From positions 1 through 64,000 of the forward strand of contig JAFRLY010000045.1 in the NCBI GenBank assembly GCA_017431005.1: DNA of 64,000 nt, given 5' to 3'. Below are positions 32,829 through 42,049 of this stretch, piece after piece. The translations under genes were made by a program, and so were the position numbers. This DNA is from Clostridia bacterium. GTDB taxonomy: Bacteria; Bacillota; Clostridia; Christensenellales; Aristaeellaceae. How positions within the stretch are numbered: the stretch's first letter is position 1; the number at the start of each line of letters is the position of its first letter. Under the pieces are notes generated by a model. That model saw only the letters and a program-made list of their open reading frames with translations. It was not told where the DNA came from and ran no database searches.

Positions 32829-33944
32829 ATGATGACAAAAAAGCGCATGTCCTGGGATACGGCAGCCGTGCTGCTGACCCTGATTCTTCTCCTGGCGGCC
32901 GGAGTATACGCGCTCCTCTGGCCGCATCCGGATTTTTCAGACTCGGAACGGCGCTATCTGACAGAAGCGCCCGGTGTTCCCTCCCTCTCCGCCTGGAAAA
33001 CAGATCAGGAGCTGGAGGATTATCTCTCCGACCGGGTGCCTTTCCGTCCCGTTCTGATTGGAACGGATGCCGTTCTCCGGACCGCTCTGGGAGAGCGGAC
33101 GCTGCTTGACGCCTGGCCGGCAGCCGGTGCGATTCTGGAGCCGCCCGTCACGGGATCCCCGTCCGCTGTAACCCGACGGCTCGAACAGTTCGGCAGTCTG
33201 GCTGCGGCGCTGAACGTCCCCTGGAATGTTCTGGTGCCCGAAACGCACGGCTACCTGCTGCGAAACCGGCTGAACGCCTTGCTGCGCGCGCAGTATCTGA
33301 CAGAGGAAGCACTCTTTGAGCCCCTGAGAACGGATGCTCATTTCCTGGATGTTTTCCCGGATGGGACCGACCCGCAGGAGGTATATTACCGCACGGATCA
33401 CCACTGGACGCTGCAGGGTGCGTATATGGCTTACCTGGCCTGCTGCCGGGCAGGGCAGCTTTCACCTCTTGCTCTGGATGATTTCAGTCTGTCCCGTTAT
33501 CCCGGTTTCCTGGGCACCACGCAAAGCCGGAGCGGCCTGCCGCCTGTTCATAGCGATACGCTCGTATGCGCCGAGCCCCGCGCCGCTGTCCGTCTGACCC
33601 TGCCGGAGCAGGAAGCGGCGTTTGATCGTCTGATTTTCCCGCAGCGGGCAGAAACCTATGACGGATACGCCGTCTATCTGGACGGCAACCATGGCATGCT
33701 GGAGATCTGCAATGATGATGCGCCGGGCGGAACGCTGCTTGTCTATAAGGATTCCTTCGCCAACTGCCTGCTGCCTCTTCTGGCTGCGAACTACAGCCGC
33801 ATTGTGGCAGTGGATGCCCGTTATTATGCCGGTTCCTTCTCCGATGCGGCCGCAGCTGCCGGAGCAGTGGACAGGCTGCTCTTCTTATATTCCCTGGACA
33901 GCCTTGTCAACGACACCGCTGTCGCGCGAAAAGCCGGTCACTGA
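32829..33944 (+). CDS. DHHW/AlgJ-like membrane-anchored acetylation protein
   Basis: 371 residues; the start is at one of two adjacent ATGs after CAGGAG. One N-terminal membrane anchor (TAAVLLTLILLLAAGVYALL) is followed by an extracellular SGNH-like domain with the defining motif YYRTDHHWTLQGAY near residue 190 and the late LLVYKDSFANCLLP containing the Ser. This is the usual partner of MBOAT proteins, receiving the acyl group and placing it on the polymer. Its stop lies inside the loop of the bidirectional terminator. Confidence 0.9.
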   Translation: MMTKKRMSWDTAAVLLTLILLLAAGVYALLWPHPDFSDSERRYLTEAPGVPSLSAWKTDQELEDYLSDRVPFRPVLIGTDAVLRTALGERTLLDAWPAAGAILEPPVTGSPSAVTRRLEQFGSLAAALNVPWNVLVPETHGYLLRNRLNALLRAQYLTEEALFEPLRTDAHFLDVFPDGTDPQEVYYRTDHHWTLQGAYMAYLACCRAGQLSPLALDDFSLSRYPGFLGTTQSRSGLPPVHSDTLVCAEPRAAVRLTLPEQEAAFDRLIFPQRAETYDGYAVYLDGNHGMLEICNDDAPGGTLLVYKDSFANCLLPLLAANYSRIVAVDARYYAGSFSDAAAAAGAVDRLLFLYSLDSLVNDTAVARKAGH

Positions 33945-33953
33945 CCGGCTTTT
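33929..33953. terminator. Bidirectional terminator shared by the DHHW and GH115-like genes
   Basis: AAAAGCCGG/CCGGCTTTT nine-base stem with a seven-base loop containing the TGA of the plus-strand gene. It is symmetrical and serves both convergent transcripts. Confidence 0.85.
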
Positions 33954-33975
33954 CTCCTGTTATTGGATCATTCTG

Positions 33976-36003
33976 TTACTGAATGACTTCCTCCGGTGTG
34001 ATCAGTCCCCGCAGCCTCCTGCACAGCTCCTCATCGCTGAGCTGCTGCGTACGGTGGGACTGAAGCGTGACCCTCGTCTCCCCGACAGGGATCAGATATT
34101 TCTTTTCCCAATCATAAAGCTGTTCGCAGTCGCCACGGATCCGCATCCAGGCTCTGACACCCGTCAGCACCTCAGCTGTCACCCTCACGCCTGTGAAGCA
34201 GTCATTATCATACAGATGAGCAAATCGGCCGGACAGGGCGTCCATTTTCTGCAGTACGCGGAGCGTTGCCTGCAGGGCGCTGTCCGTCCAGAGATAAGCC
34301 TGCAGATCATTGCCGTTCAGGCTGTGCATACAGGCCTGGCAGAAAGCGTAAAAGCTTCTGCAGCCCTCTGCATGGATCAGGCCGTACAGCTCCATGGTCT
34401 GCTGCAGCTTCAGGGTGTTTTCCTCTGTCATGCCTTCCTCTGTGTGCCGGCACAGCCGCAGATACTTTTCCCAGGACTGTATTCCCGGTTTGAGTACGGC
34501 GGCGAAGGCCCTGATCTGTTCCTGGAAAGGACGGTCCCCCGCAGCCCACCGCATGGAGTCCACAGGTCTGTCTGTCTCTCCGCGCAGGAGTGCGCGGGCC
34601 ATGGCCCGAAGCGGCCAGTGATAATACTGATCCCCTGCCAGGTCATCCGGGTTCGGCCCGTACCGGACAGCGGCGTCCGCGTATTCTGTCAGCACGGGAG
34701 CAGCTTCCGCGCATCCGTAATAGGCTTCTGCAAATTCCCGGGCAGTTTCCTGCACGTTGCAGGCGCCGTCGCGCCACATCCGGCTGACAATCTCCAGCAT
34801 GAACATGTGCGGCTTCATGGAACCGACGTTAATGTTCCAGAGCGTATCCGCTTTCCTTTCCAGAATCCGGGACAGCTCCTCCGCCACCATGCGCGGCGGG
34901 ACCTGCAGCATGGTGATATGGTTGGCCGCCTGAAGATCATAGAAGCTGACATGATAATAGATGCCGTTCCTGCCGGTTTCCTGTTCTCCGGGCATTGCAT
35001 CCGCGCGGGGATTCAGGTTTCCCTGTCTCCGGGAAACCATCCTGCTGAACCCGTTATCGCCCCAGATTTTGATCACGTTCTCCGGCACCTTCAGATATCC
35101 CTGCCGGTAAAGCACCATCAGTTCACCGTAAAGGTTGGTGGAAAAGCATGCCCCGGGATCCTTTGCAAGTGTCATTTCCATCTGCCGGCGCATCACGGCG
35201 GAAATGAAAGCGCCGCGCTTGGCATCCGTGTCAAAGCCTGCGTCATCGTCATCCCAGAATGCGTGGTCTCCCTGGCCCCGGAAGCCGATACACCAGACGA
35301 CCCTGCGTCCCGCGTAGCGGTCGATGGCCTCCTGCCACAGGCCTTCATATTTTTCGGGATACAGCGTATAGGAGGGTGTCAGGTCCGGGTAAACCCGTCC
35401 GAACATGCGGGACCCCAGAATTTCGCTGTGATGCTGTGTGATCCAGAGGCCCATATCCAGCGCCATGCTGTTCAGAATCACCCCGTCGTATTCCCGGTCC
35501 GTCCCGGGAATCACCATGTTTCCCCCGCAGCGGAGAATTGTTTCAAACACGCGTTTCCAGACCTCCGCCCGCTGGTTTTCCTCTGCATGCCAGCCGGTAA
35601 ACAGCACTTCATCGTTAATAAACCAGCTGCGGTAACGCACCCGGTATGCGGGGGAACGCCATTCCCCGCACGGTGTCTCAACGGTCTGGCACCGGACCGG
35701 CTTCGTCTCCATCCACCAGTCCAGCGGCCTGACCTTCAGCAGCCGTTCGCTGACGGAAAGCAGCGCGTAAACAGCGCCGAGATCATCCCCGCAGGTCAGC
35801 CGGATCTCATCGCTTTTCACCTCGGCCCGATAGGTTTCCGCGGCCATCCCCGTATCCAGCTCCACGCGGATCATGTTCTCCGGTCCGCTGCCAGTCAGCC
35901 GCTCCGCCATATCCCGCTTCAGGATTTCCGCAGCGTTCCGGATCGCAGGGAAGGTATCATCCGCACAGATTTTCGTTTTCAGGGACAGAATAAAAGCCTT
36001 CAT
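33976..36003 (-). CDS. GH115-like glycoside hydrolase, probable xylan alpha-glucuronidase
   Basis: 675 residues, no signal peptide. GH115 features: an N-terminal domain of about 100 residues with RLTCGDDLGAVYALLSVSER, then the barrel with RYRSWFINDEVLFTGWH, CGGNMVIPGTDREYD, WCIGFRGQGDHAFWDDDD, and NVIKIWGDNGFSRM, followed by YYHVSFYDLQAANHITMLQV. Most GH115 enzymes exceed 800 residues with a C-terminal sandwich domain, which is lacking here. GH115 removes methylglucuronic acid from xylan. The intracellular location fits imported aldouronic oligosaccharides. Confidence 0.7.
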   Translation of the reverse strand: MKAFILSLKTKICADDTFPAIRNAAEILKRDMAERLTGSGPENMIRVELDTGMAAETYRAEVKSDEIRLTCGDDLGAVYALLSVSERLLKVRPLDWWMETKPVRCQTVETPCGEWRSPAYRVRYRSWFINDEVLFTGWHAEENQRAEVWKRVFETILRCGGNMVIPGTDREYDGVILNSMALDMGLWITQHHSEILGSRMFGRVYPDLTPSYTLYPEKYEGLWQEAIDRYAGRRVVWCIGFRGQGDHAFWDDDDAGFDTDAKRGAFISAVMRRQMEMTLAKDPGACFSTNLYGELMVLYRQGYLKVPENVIKIWGDNGFSRMVSRRQGNLNPRADAMPGEQETGRNGIYYHVSFYDLQAANHITMLQVPPRMVAEELSRILERKADTLWNINVGSMKPHMFMLEIVSRMWRDGACNVQETAREFAEAYYGCAEAAPVLTEYADAAVRYGPNPDDLAGDQYYHWPLRAMARALLRGETDRPVDSMRWAAGDRPFQEQIRAFAAVLKPGIQSWEKYLRLCRHTEEGMTEENTLKLQQTMELYGLIHAEGCRSFYAFCQACMHSLNGNDLQAYLWTDSALQATLRVLQKMDALSGRFAHLYDNDCFTGVRVTAEVLTGVRAWMRIRGDCEQLYDWEKKYLIPVGETRVTLQSHRTQQLSDEELCRRLRGLITPEEVIQ

Positions 36004-36178
36004 ATGTTTCCCTTTCGTTTGTCAGTATTGTCCTGCCGGAAGCAGCACCCGAACATATTTCTCCGGCCGCACGGCTTTTTCCTGTTCTTCTTCCTGTTTT
36101 TTGCCTGATAACCGATGACGTCTGCCTTCATCCCGTGCTATAATCGTGAGGAACTGACATCGAAAAGAGGAATACCCT

Positions 36179-36712
36179 ATGCGGCTGAGAAATATGACCG
36201 GCATTTACCTGGTCCGCGGCGAGGAGATCCTGCTTCTTTACCGGGAAGGAAGCCGTGTGGTTGATCATCTCTGGGTACCGTCCGCCGGCGGCCATTTCGA
36301 GCCTTCTGAGCTGAATGATCCGGAAGCCTGCATGCTCCGCGAACTGCAGGAGGAGCTCGGGCTGACCCGGGCCGATCTGGTCAATCCTGTTCTCCGCTAT
36401 ATCGGAATCAGACCCGTCGGCGGGGAAATCCGCCTCAACTATTACTATTTTGCCGGTCTGCGGCCGGAGTGCCCGGATGCCCTGATTTCCGCTGAAGGAA
36501 AATGCCGCTGGGTGAAACTGGAGGATATGCATCAGTATGAAATGCCGCTGACCGCCAGGTATGTAACGGATCATTACCGTCATACGGGCCGGTTCACCGA
36601 AGAGCTGTACTGTGCCGTCACTGACGGTTCAGGGTATCAGTTCACGGCGGTGCGCGACAGTTGCCCGCCCCTCACCGGTCATGATATACTGTCTTCAGAA
36701 AAAGGAGGATAA
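36179..36712 (+). CDS. NUDIX hydrolase
   Basis: 177 residues. The Nudix box is complete: GGHFEPSE, then RELQEELGL in the G-x5-E-x7-REUxEExGU pattern, near residues 37-60. RBS AGAGGAA and a TATAAT at 36139-36144 serve as a likely -10. It hydrolyses a nucleoside-diphosphate-linked or oxidised nucleotide; the substrate is unknown. The dehydrogenase gene starts six bases after its stop, so they are co-transcribed. Confidence 0.92.
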   Translation: MRLRNMTGIYLVRGEEILLLYREGSRVVDHLWVPSAGGHFEPSELNDPEACMLRELQEELGLTRADLVNPVLRYIGIRPVGGEIRLNYYYFAGLRPECPDALISAEGKCRWVKLEDMHQYEMPLTARYVTDHYRHTGRFTEELYCAVTDGSGYQFTAVRDSCPPLTGHDILSSEKGG

Positions 36713-36717
36713 AACCT

Positions 36718-37680
36718 ATGAGCAGGAAACTGGTCACCGTTATCTCCGTTCTGGAGGATCATCACCGTGCGGCGATCCGTTCCGCGGCGGAAAGTATGGG
36801 CTTTGACGCGTTCTTTTTTGATCGGGACGAGGATGCGTTTCCTGCGCTTGCGGACGCGGAAATCATCTTCAGCCAGTCCGCTGCTTTGGCCCCGCGCGCT
36901 CCGGCTCTGAAATGGTTCTGCTCGCCCTCTGCCGGAGTGGACTTTCTGATGGATAACGAAGCCTTTCTTTCCGGACGTGCCGTGCTGTCCAGTTCTTCCG
37001 GCGCATACGGAGTGACCATTGCTGAGCATATTGTCATGGTTGTGCTGGAAATGCTGCGCCGGCAGCCGGAATACAATGACATGGTCCTGCGCCGCGAATG
37101 GTCCAGAGCCCTGCCCGTCCGTTCCATCAGGAACAGCCGGATTGTACTGCTGGGAACCGGAGATGTCGGGCAGGAAGCCGCACTGCGTCTGCGTGCCTTC
37201 GGTCCCGCCGGTCTGACCGGCATCAGCCGCAGCGGCAGAAATCCCGGGGAGCGTTTTGACCGCGTCCTTCGTCAGAGCGCATTCGATTCGGTTCTGCCGG
37301 AGTGTGATATCCTGATCTGCTCGGTTCCCGCCACCCGGGAAACGGCAGGGATGCTGGACGCCCGGCGTCTTTCCCTGCTTCCGGATCATGCGCTTGTGGT
37401 GAATGTCGGCCGCGGTTCCCTGATCGATGAAGCGGCGCTGGAGAAGGAGTTGCGGACCGGCCGTCTGTCCGCGGCGCTGGACGTTTTCGGACAGGAGCCG
37501 CTGCCTGCGGATTCCTCCCTGTGGACCTGCCCCAATCTGCTGCTGACCCCTCACGTTGCCGGAAACATGATGCTCCCCTATACCCTGGACCGTATTGTTT
37601 CCCTGTTCCTCGAGGATTTTGAAAACTGGTGCGCCGGCCGTCCGCTCCTGCGCAGAGTGGATATGAAACTGGGCTATTAA
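36718..37680 (+). CDS. D-isomer-specific 2-hydroxyacid dehydrogenase
   Basis: 320 residues, AAAGGAGG upstream. NAD-binding loop [20 protein letters not shown] (GxGxxG); catalytic Arg in [12 protein letters not shown], Glu in [10 protein letters not shown] and His in LLTPHVAGN. It reduces a 2-keto acid to a D-2-hydroxy acid or oxidises the reverse. It lies between NUDIX and fucI genes. Lactate or glyoxylate/hydroxypyruvate reduction are the usual options. Confidence 0.93.
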   Translation: MSRKLVTVISVLEDHHRAAIRSAAESMGFDAFFFDRDEDAFPALADAEIIFSQSAALAPRAPALKWFCSPSAGVDFLMDNEAFLSGRAVLSSSSGAYGVTIAEHIVMVVLEMLRRQPEYNDMVLRREWSRALPVRSIRNSRIVLLGTGDVGQEAALRLRAFGPAGLTGISRSGRNPGERFDRVLRQSAFDSVLPECDILICSVPATRETAGMLDARRLSLLPDHALVVNVGRGSLIDEAALEKELRTGRLSAALDVFGQEPLPADSSLWTCPNLLLTPHVAGNMMLPYTLDRIVSLFLEDFENWCAGRPLLRRVDMKLGY

Positions 37681-37723
37681 GAACGTTTGTGATATGATGA
37701 ACAATAAACCGGAGGTGTATAGT

Positions 37724-39526
37724 ATGACAGAAAACCGTTACATCGGCAGCTATCCCGCAATCGGCATCCGTCCCACCATTGACGGGCGCCGCGGACCTCT
37801 GAAGGTCCGGGAAAGCCTGGAGGAGCAGACCATGGGCATGGCCCGTTCCGCTGCGAAGCTTTTTGAAGAGAACCTGCGTTATTCCAACGGCGAACCGGTC
37901 CGGGTGGTCATCGCCGACACCACCATCGGCCGCGTGGCGGAGGCCGCCGCCTGTGAGGAGAAATTCCGCAGGGAGGGCGTTGCCATTACGCTGACAGTGA
38001 CCCCCTGCTGGTGCTACGGTTCTGAAACCATGGATATGGACCGGAACACCATCAAAGCCGTCTGGGGGCTGAACGGGACGGAGCGTCCCGGCGCCGTTTA
38101 TCTGGCCAGCGTGCTGGCCACCCACGCCCAGAAAGGACTGCCTGCCTTCGGTATTTACGGTCACGATGTGCAGGATGCGGATGATACGGTCATTCCCGAC
38201 GATGTGCAGGAAAAGCTTCTGCGGTTCGGGCGTGCGGCAGTTGCGGCTGCCACCATGGGCGGCAAAAGCTATCTGCAGATCGGCGCTATCACCATGGGCA
38301 TCGGCGGCTCCATTATTGACAGCAGCTTCATCGAGGAATATCTGGGCATGCGGGTTGAGTCCGTGGATGAGGTGGAGATCATCCGCCGCATGACACTGGG
38401 CATCTATGACGAGCAGGAATACCGGAAGCTGCGCGCCTGGGCCGCTGAAAATGTGAAGGAAGGCTTCGATAAAAATCCGGCCGTTCTTCAGAAATCCCGC
38501 GCTCAGAAAGATCAGGACTGGGAATTCACCCTGAAAATGTATCTGATCATTAAGGATCTGCTGAACGGAAATCCGAACCTGCCTGCCGGCAATGAGGAGG
38601 AGGCGGTCGGTCACAACGCGATCGCCGGCGGTTTCCAGGGCCAGCGCCAGTGGACGGACTTCTATCCGAACTGCGATTATCCCGAAGCCATGCTGAATAC
38701 CTCCTTCGATCATAACGGAGCCCGGGAACCCTATGTTTTTGCCACGGAGAACGACGTGCTGAACGGGCTGGGCATGCTCTTCATGAAGCTTCTGACCAAC
38801 CGCGCCCAGATGTTCGCGGATGTACGCACCTACTGGAGTCCTGAGGCCGTCCTCCGCTGTACCGGTTATGAGCTCACCGGCAAAGCCCGGGAAAGCGGCG
38901 GCTTTATCCATCTGATCAATTCCGGCGCCTGCTGTCTGGATGCCAACGGCCAGGCCAGGGATTCCGACGGGAACCGTCTGATGAAACCCTGGTATGAAGT
39001 CACGGAAGCGGACCAGAAGGCGATCATGGCCGCGACCACCTGGAATTACGCCGACCTGGGATATTTCCGCGGCGGCGGTTATTCCAGCCGTTTCGTCACG
39101 GATACTGAAATGCCTGCCACCATGATCCGGCTGAATCTTGTCCAGGGTCTGGGGCCGGTGCTGCAGATTGCCGAAGGCTGGACTGTTGCCCTTCCGGATG
39201 AGGTCACGGATATCCTCTGGAAACGCACGGATTATACCTGGCCCTGCACCTGGTTCGCACCCCGGTGCGACGGAAAGGAAGGCAGTCCCTTCAGGACGGC
39301 TTATGAGGTCATGAATTGCTGGGGCGCCAATCACGGTGCCATCAGCTACGGCCATATCGGCGCCGATCTGATCACGCTTGCATCCATCCTCCGTATTCCG
39401 GTGTCCCTGCACAATATTCCCGCGGAGAAAATCTACCGGCCCGCTGCCTGGAACGCTTTCGGCATGGACCGGGAAAGCGCGGATTACCGGGCCTGCGCCG
39501 CGTATGGTCCTCTCTATAAGAAGTAA
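37724..39526 (+). CDS. fucI: L-fucose isomerase
   Basis: 600 residues from ATG 37724 with GGAGG upstream, close to the 591 residues of E. coli FucI. Conserved stretches include [54 protein letters not shown], and the Mn-binding region [19 protein letters not shown]. It isomerises L-fucose to L-fuculose (also D-arabinose to D-ribulose). The kinase and aldolase genes are not in the window. A GH29 fucosidase gene lies 21 kb away and could supply fucose. Confidence 0.95.
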   Translation: MTENRYIGSYPAIGIRPTIDGRRGPLKVRESLEEQTMGMARSAAKLFEENLRYSNGEPVRVVIADTTIGRVAEAAACEEKFRREGVAITLTVTPCWCYGSETMDMDRNTIKAVWGLNGTERPGAVYLASVLATHAQKGLPAFGIYGHDVQDADDTVIPDDVQEKLLRFGRAAVAAATMGGKSYLQIGAITMGIGGSIIDSSFIEEYLGMRVESVDEVEIIRRMTLGIYDEQEYRKLRAWAAENVKEGFDKNPAVLQKSRAQKDQDWEFTLKMYLIIKDLLNGNPNLPAGNEEEAVGHNAIAGGFQGQRQWTDFYPNCDYPEAMLNTSFDHNGAREPYVFATENDVLNGLGMLFMKLLTNRAQMFADVRTYWSPEAVLRCTGYELTGKARESGGFIHLINSGACCLDANGQARDSDGNRLMKPWYEVTEADQKAIMAATTWNYADLGYFRGGGYSSRFVTDTEMPATMIRLNLVQGLGPVLQIAEGWTVALPDEVTDILWKRTDYTWPCTWFAPRCDGKEGSPFRTAYEVMNCWGANHGAISYGHIGADLITLASILRIPVSLHNIPAEKIYRPAAWNAFGMDRESADYRACAAYGPLYKK

Positions 39527-39554
39527 GCATCCCCCGATGCTTCCCGTATAAGCT

Positions 39555-39603
39555 GACAGAAAGCCGCCGGCAGGATCCTTTTCCCTCCGGCGGTTTCTCT
39601 GTC
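39555..39603 (+). terminator. Intrinsic terminator after fucI
   Basis: AAGCCGCCGG/CCGGCGGTTT ten-pair stem (one G-U), extended below by GACAGA/TCTGTC, with a 16-base loop and a U-rich 3' arm. Confidence 0.7.
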
Positions 39604-39734
39604 TCCGCGGGCGGATGTATTCCCCGCTTCAGTCCAAATCTTTATACTCTCTTAATACCTGCGGCGGACTTACTAATACCGTCCTTATTTTTTTTGTCTT
39701 ATGATTTCCTTAACTCAGAGGGAGGGAAAACGGC

Positions 39735-39930
39735 ATGCGGCTCTTTGGCAGTTATCGGCTCTCGACGTTTCAGGTGATCGCATTCGGATTCGCCGCGCTG
39801 ATCCTGACCGGCACGCTGCTGCTGTTCCTGCCGGTCTCCAGCCGTCAGCCTGGCAGCGCCGGTTTTATGGATTGCCTGTTCACAGCTACATCTGCCGTCT
39901 GTGTCACCGGCCTTGTCGTGCGGGATACAG
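39735..39930 (+). pseudogene. 5' fragment of a TrkH/KtrB-type potassium transporter gene
   Basis: GGAGGG and ATG 39735 open a frame whose first 65 residues are those of a TrkH/KtrB subunit: YRLSTFQVIAFGFAALILTG, TLLLFLPVSS, then FMDCLFTATSAVCVTGLVVR with the first pore-loop signature. From about 39930 the sequence is no longer TrkH; the frame continues out of phase through kdpD-derived DNA. Only the first membrane helix and half a pore remain, so it is non-functional. Confidence 0.85.
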
Positions 39931-40255
39931 CAACCTGCTGGATAACGCCGTCAAATATGCCCCTCCTGCTTCACATATCTGCGTGGAGACCTCGGGCACG
40001 CCGGAAAGCGTGCTTGTCCGGGTTGCCGATGAAGGCCCGGGTATCCCGGATGACCGGAAGCCGCGTATCTTCGACCTGTTTTACACAGGCGGCAAGCCCT
40101 CCGGCGACAGCCGGCGGGGACTCGGTCTGGGGCTGGCGCTGTGCCAGTCCATCATGAAGGCACATCACGGAACCATTACTGTCCGGGACAATATTCCCCG
40201 CGGAACGGTCTTCGAGCTGGTTTTTCCCCGGGACGAGGTGAGTATCGATGAATAA
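39925..40255 (+). pseudogene. 3' fragment of kdpD, histidine kinase ATP-binding domain
   Basis: In a different frame from the trkH fragment, the sequence from about 39925 encodes NLLDNAVKYAPP (N box), VADEGPGIPDD (G1), IFDLFYTGG (F box), GLGLGLALCQS (G2) and a normal C-terminus. The sensor, membrane and phospho-acceptor His parts of KdpD are missing. The stop at 40255 overlaps the kdpE start by eight bases, the native kdpD-kdpE arrangement. The junction sequence CAGCAACCTGCTGGAT fits both parent genes, suggesting deletion across short homology. Confidence 0.8.
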
Positions 40256-40562
40256 ACCGCTGATTCTGATCGTGGAGGACGATCCGCCTATCCGCAATCT
40301 GATCTCTGTAGCCCTGGAAAGCCGCGGCTACCGGTTCCTGATTGCCGCAAACGGCAGCAGCGCAATTCTGGAGGCGTCCTCCCATAATCCGGACGTCATG
40401 CTGCTGGATCTGGGTCTGCCGGATCTGGACGGGGTGGAGGTGATCCGGAAGCTTCGTTCCTGGTCTGCCATGCCTTTCATTGTGATCAGTGTGCGCAGCG
40501 ATGATACTGACAAAATCGAGGCCCTCGACGCCGGAGCCGACGATTATCTGACCAAGCTCTTT
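40248..40562 (+). pseudogene. 5' fragment of kdpE, response-regulator receiver domain
   Basis: ATG 40248 begins a KdpE-type receiver: LILIVEDDPPIRNLISVAL, phospho-acceptor Asp 54 in MLLDLGLPD, FIVISVRSDD, and DAGADDYLTK with Lys 103. It breaks off at LF (105 residues); the winged-helix DNA-binding domain is gone. The frame runs on through a terminator and argH antisense DNA. A lone receiver could in principle still be phosphorylated, but it cannot activate transcription. Confidence 0.85.
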
Positions 40563-40573
40563 TCCGGGTATGC

Positions 40574-40605
40574 AAAGGCCGGCGGGAAAACTCCCGCCGG
40601 CCTTT
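40574..40605. terminator. Bidirectional terminator at the end of argH and of the kdp fragment
   Basis: Perfect 14-base stem AAAGGCCGGCGGGA/TCCCGCCGGCCTTT with a four-base loop. It ends argH on the minus strand and the fossil transcript on the plus strand. Confidence 0.88.
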
Positions 40606-40621
40606 CCTGTCCGCTGAATGC

Positions 40622-41995
40622 TTATTCTGCCAGCTGCTTTCTCGCGGCGTCAATGGCCCGCTGCACGCTGGCCGGCGCCGGAGCTCCGGGGATCACCCGC
40701 TTCTCCACGCAGGCAATCAGGCTCAGGTCATCAAATACATCTGCCTCAAAGGCCGGATGGAACTGCTGCAGCTCCTCCAGGCTCAGATCCAGCAGCGCCT
40801 TGTTTTCGTTCAGGCAATGGGCCACCAGTTCCCCCACCACCCGGTGCGCGTCGCGGAACGCAACGCCTTTCTTCACCAGATAGTCCGCGCAGTCCGTTGC
40901 GTTTGTAAATCCGCCCGCCGCGCCTTTTTCCATCGCCGCCTTCCGGAAGGTCACGGTCTTCAGCATGGCCGTGAACACCGTCAGCCCTTTGACCAGGGTA
41001 TCCCGGGCATCGAAGAAGGCTTCCTTGTCCTCCTGCATATCCTTGTTATATGCCAGCGGCAGGCCCTTCATCACGGTCAGAAGACCGATCAGATGGCCGT
41101 AGACCCTGCCGGTCTTTCCCCGGATCAGCTCCGCCACATCCGGATTCTTTTTCTGCGGCATAATGCTCGAGCCGGTGGCAAAGCCGTCATCCATCTCCAC
41201 GAACCGGAATTCATTGGTGTTCCAGAGAATCAGCTCCTCGCAGAACCGGGACAGGTGCATCATACAGATGGACGCGGCCGCCAGATAATCCAGCATGTAA
41301 TCCCGGTCGCTGACACCGTCCAGGCTGTTCTCCGAAATTCTGCTGAAGTCCAGCAGCTCCGCCACCCGCTCCCGGTTCAGGGGATAGGTGGTTCCGGCCA
41401 GCGCGCCGGAGCCCAGCACCATCACGTCCGCTGCCTTAAAAGCCTGACGGAAGCGCTCCCGGTCCCGCAGGAACATCTGGGCATAGGCCATCATATGATG
41501 GGCCAGGGTGATGGGCTGCGCCTTCTGCAGATGGGTATATCCCGGCATGATCGTGTGCAGGTTGTCCTGGGCTGTTGTCAGGATGGTTTCCAGCAGATCC
41601 TCCAGCATCGCCTCCGTTTCCCGGCATGCGGCCTTGGCATACATCCGCGTATCGAGCGCCACCTGATCGTTGCGGCTGCGGCCGGTATGCAGCCGTTTCC
41701 CGGCTTCGCCGATCCGCTCGGTCAGCAGCGTTTCCACATTCATGTGGATATCCTCCGCGTCCGTCCGCCACTGAATTTTTCCGGCCCGGGCATCGGCAAG
41801 AATTTCCTTCAGCCCGCCGACGATCTTCTCAGCATCCTCCGCCGGGATGATTCCCTGCTCCCCCAGCATGGTGGCATGGGCTATGGAGCCGGCAATATCC
41901 TGCTCATACAGACGCTGGTCAAAGGAGATGCTGGAGTGAAAGTCGTCCACCAGCCCGTCTGTTGCCTTTTCGAACCGCCCGCCCCATAGCTTCAT
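40622..41995 (-). CDS. argH: Argininosuccinate lyase
   Basis: 457 residues, the normal length. Signature GSSIMPQKKNPD of the fumarase/aspartase superfamily, LHTGRSRNDQVALDTRMYA, and GYTHLQKAQPITLAHHM are all present. It splits argininosuccinate into arginine and fumarate in the last step of arginine synthesis. RBS AAGGAG. argG is not next to it; the upstream gene is the fructuronate-reductase-like gene in the same direction, 54 bases away. Confidence 0.98.
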   Translation of the reverse strand: MKLWGGRFEKATDGLVDDFHSSISFDQRLYEQDIAGSIAHATMLGEQGIIPAEDAEKIVGGLKEILADARAGKIQWRTDAEDIHMNVETLLTERIGEAGKRLHTGRSRNDQVALDTRMYAKAACRETEAMLEDLLETILTTAQDNLHTIMPGYTHLQKAQPITLAHHMMAYAQMFLRDRERFRQAFKAADVMVLGSGALAGTTYPLNRERVAELLDFSRISENSLDGVSDRDYMLDYLAAASICMMHLSRFCEELILWNTNEFRFVEMDDGFATGSSIMPQKKNPDVAELIRGKTGRVYGHLIGLLTVMKGLPLAYNKDMQEDKEAFFDARDTLVKGLTVFTAMLKTVTFRKAAMEKGAAGGFTNATDCADYLVKKGVAFRDAHRVVGELVAHCLNENKALLDLSLEELQQFHPAFEADVFDDLSLIACVEKRVIPGAPAPASVQRAIDAARKQLAE

Positions 41996-42049
41996 GCTCT
42001 CGTGCTCCTTTTATTCATTGGTTTCCCGCAGGAATGCCTGCTGACCCGC

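Noticed and set aside
33658-36108. 816-codon plus-strand frame opposite the GH115-like gene, overlapping the end of the DHHW gene
   Set aside because: It crosses the bidirectional terminator and the end of a well-supported gene, and has no motif.
37223-39412. 729-codon minus-strand frame opposite fucI
   Set aside because: It is a shadow of a strongly conserved gene; composition is typical of antisense translation.
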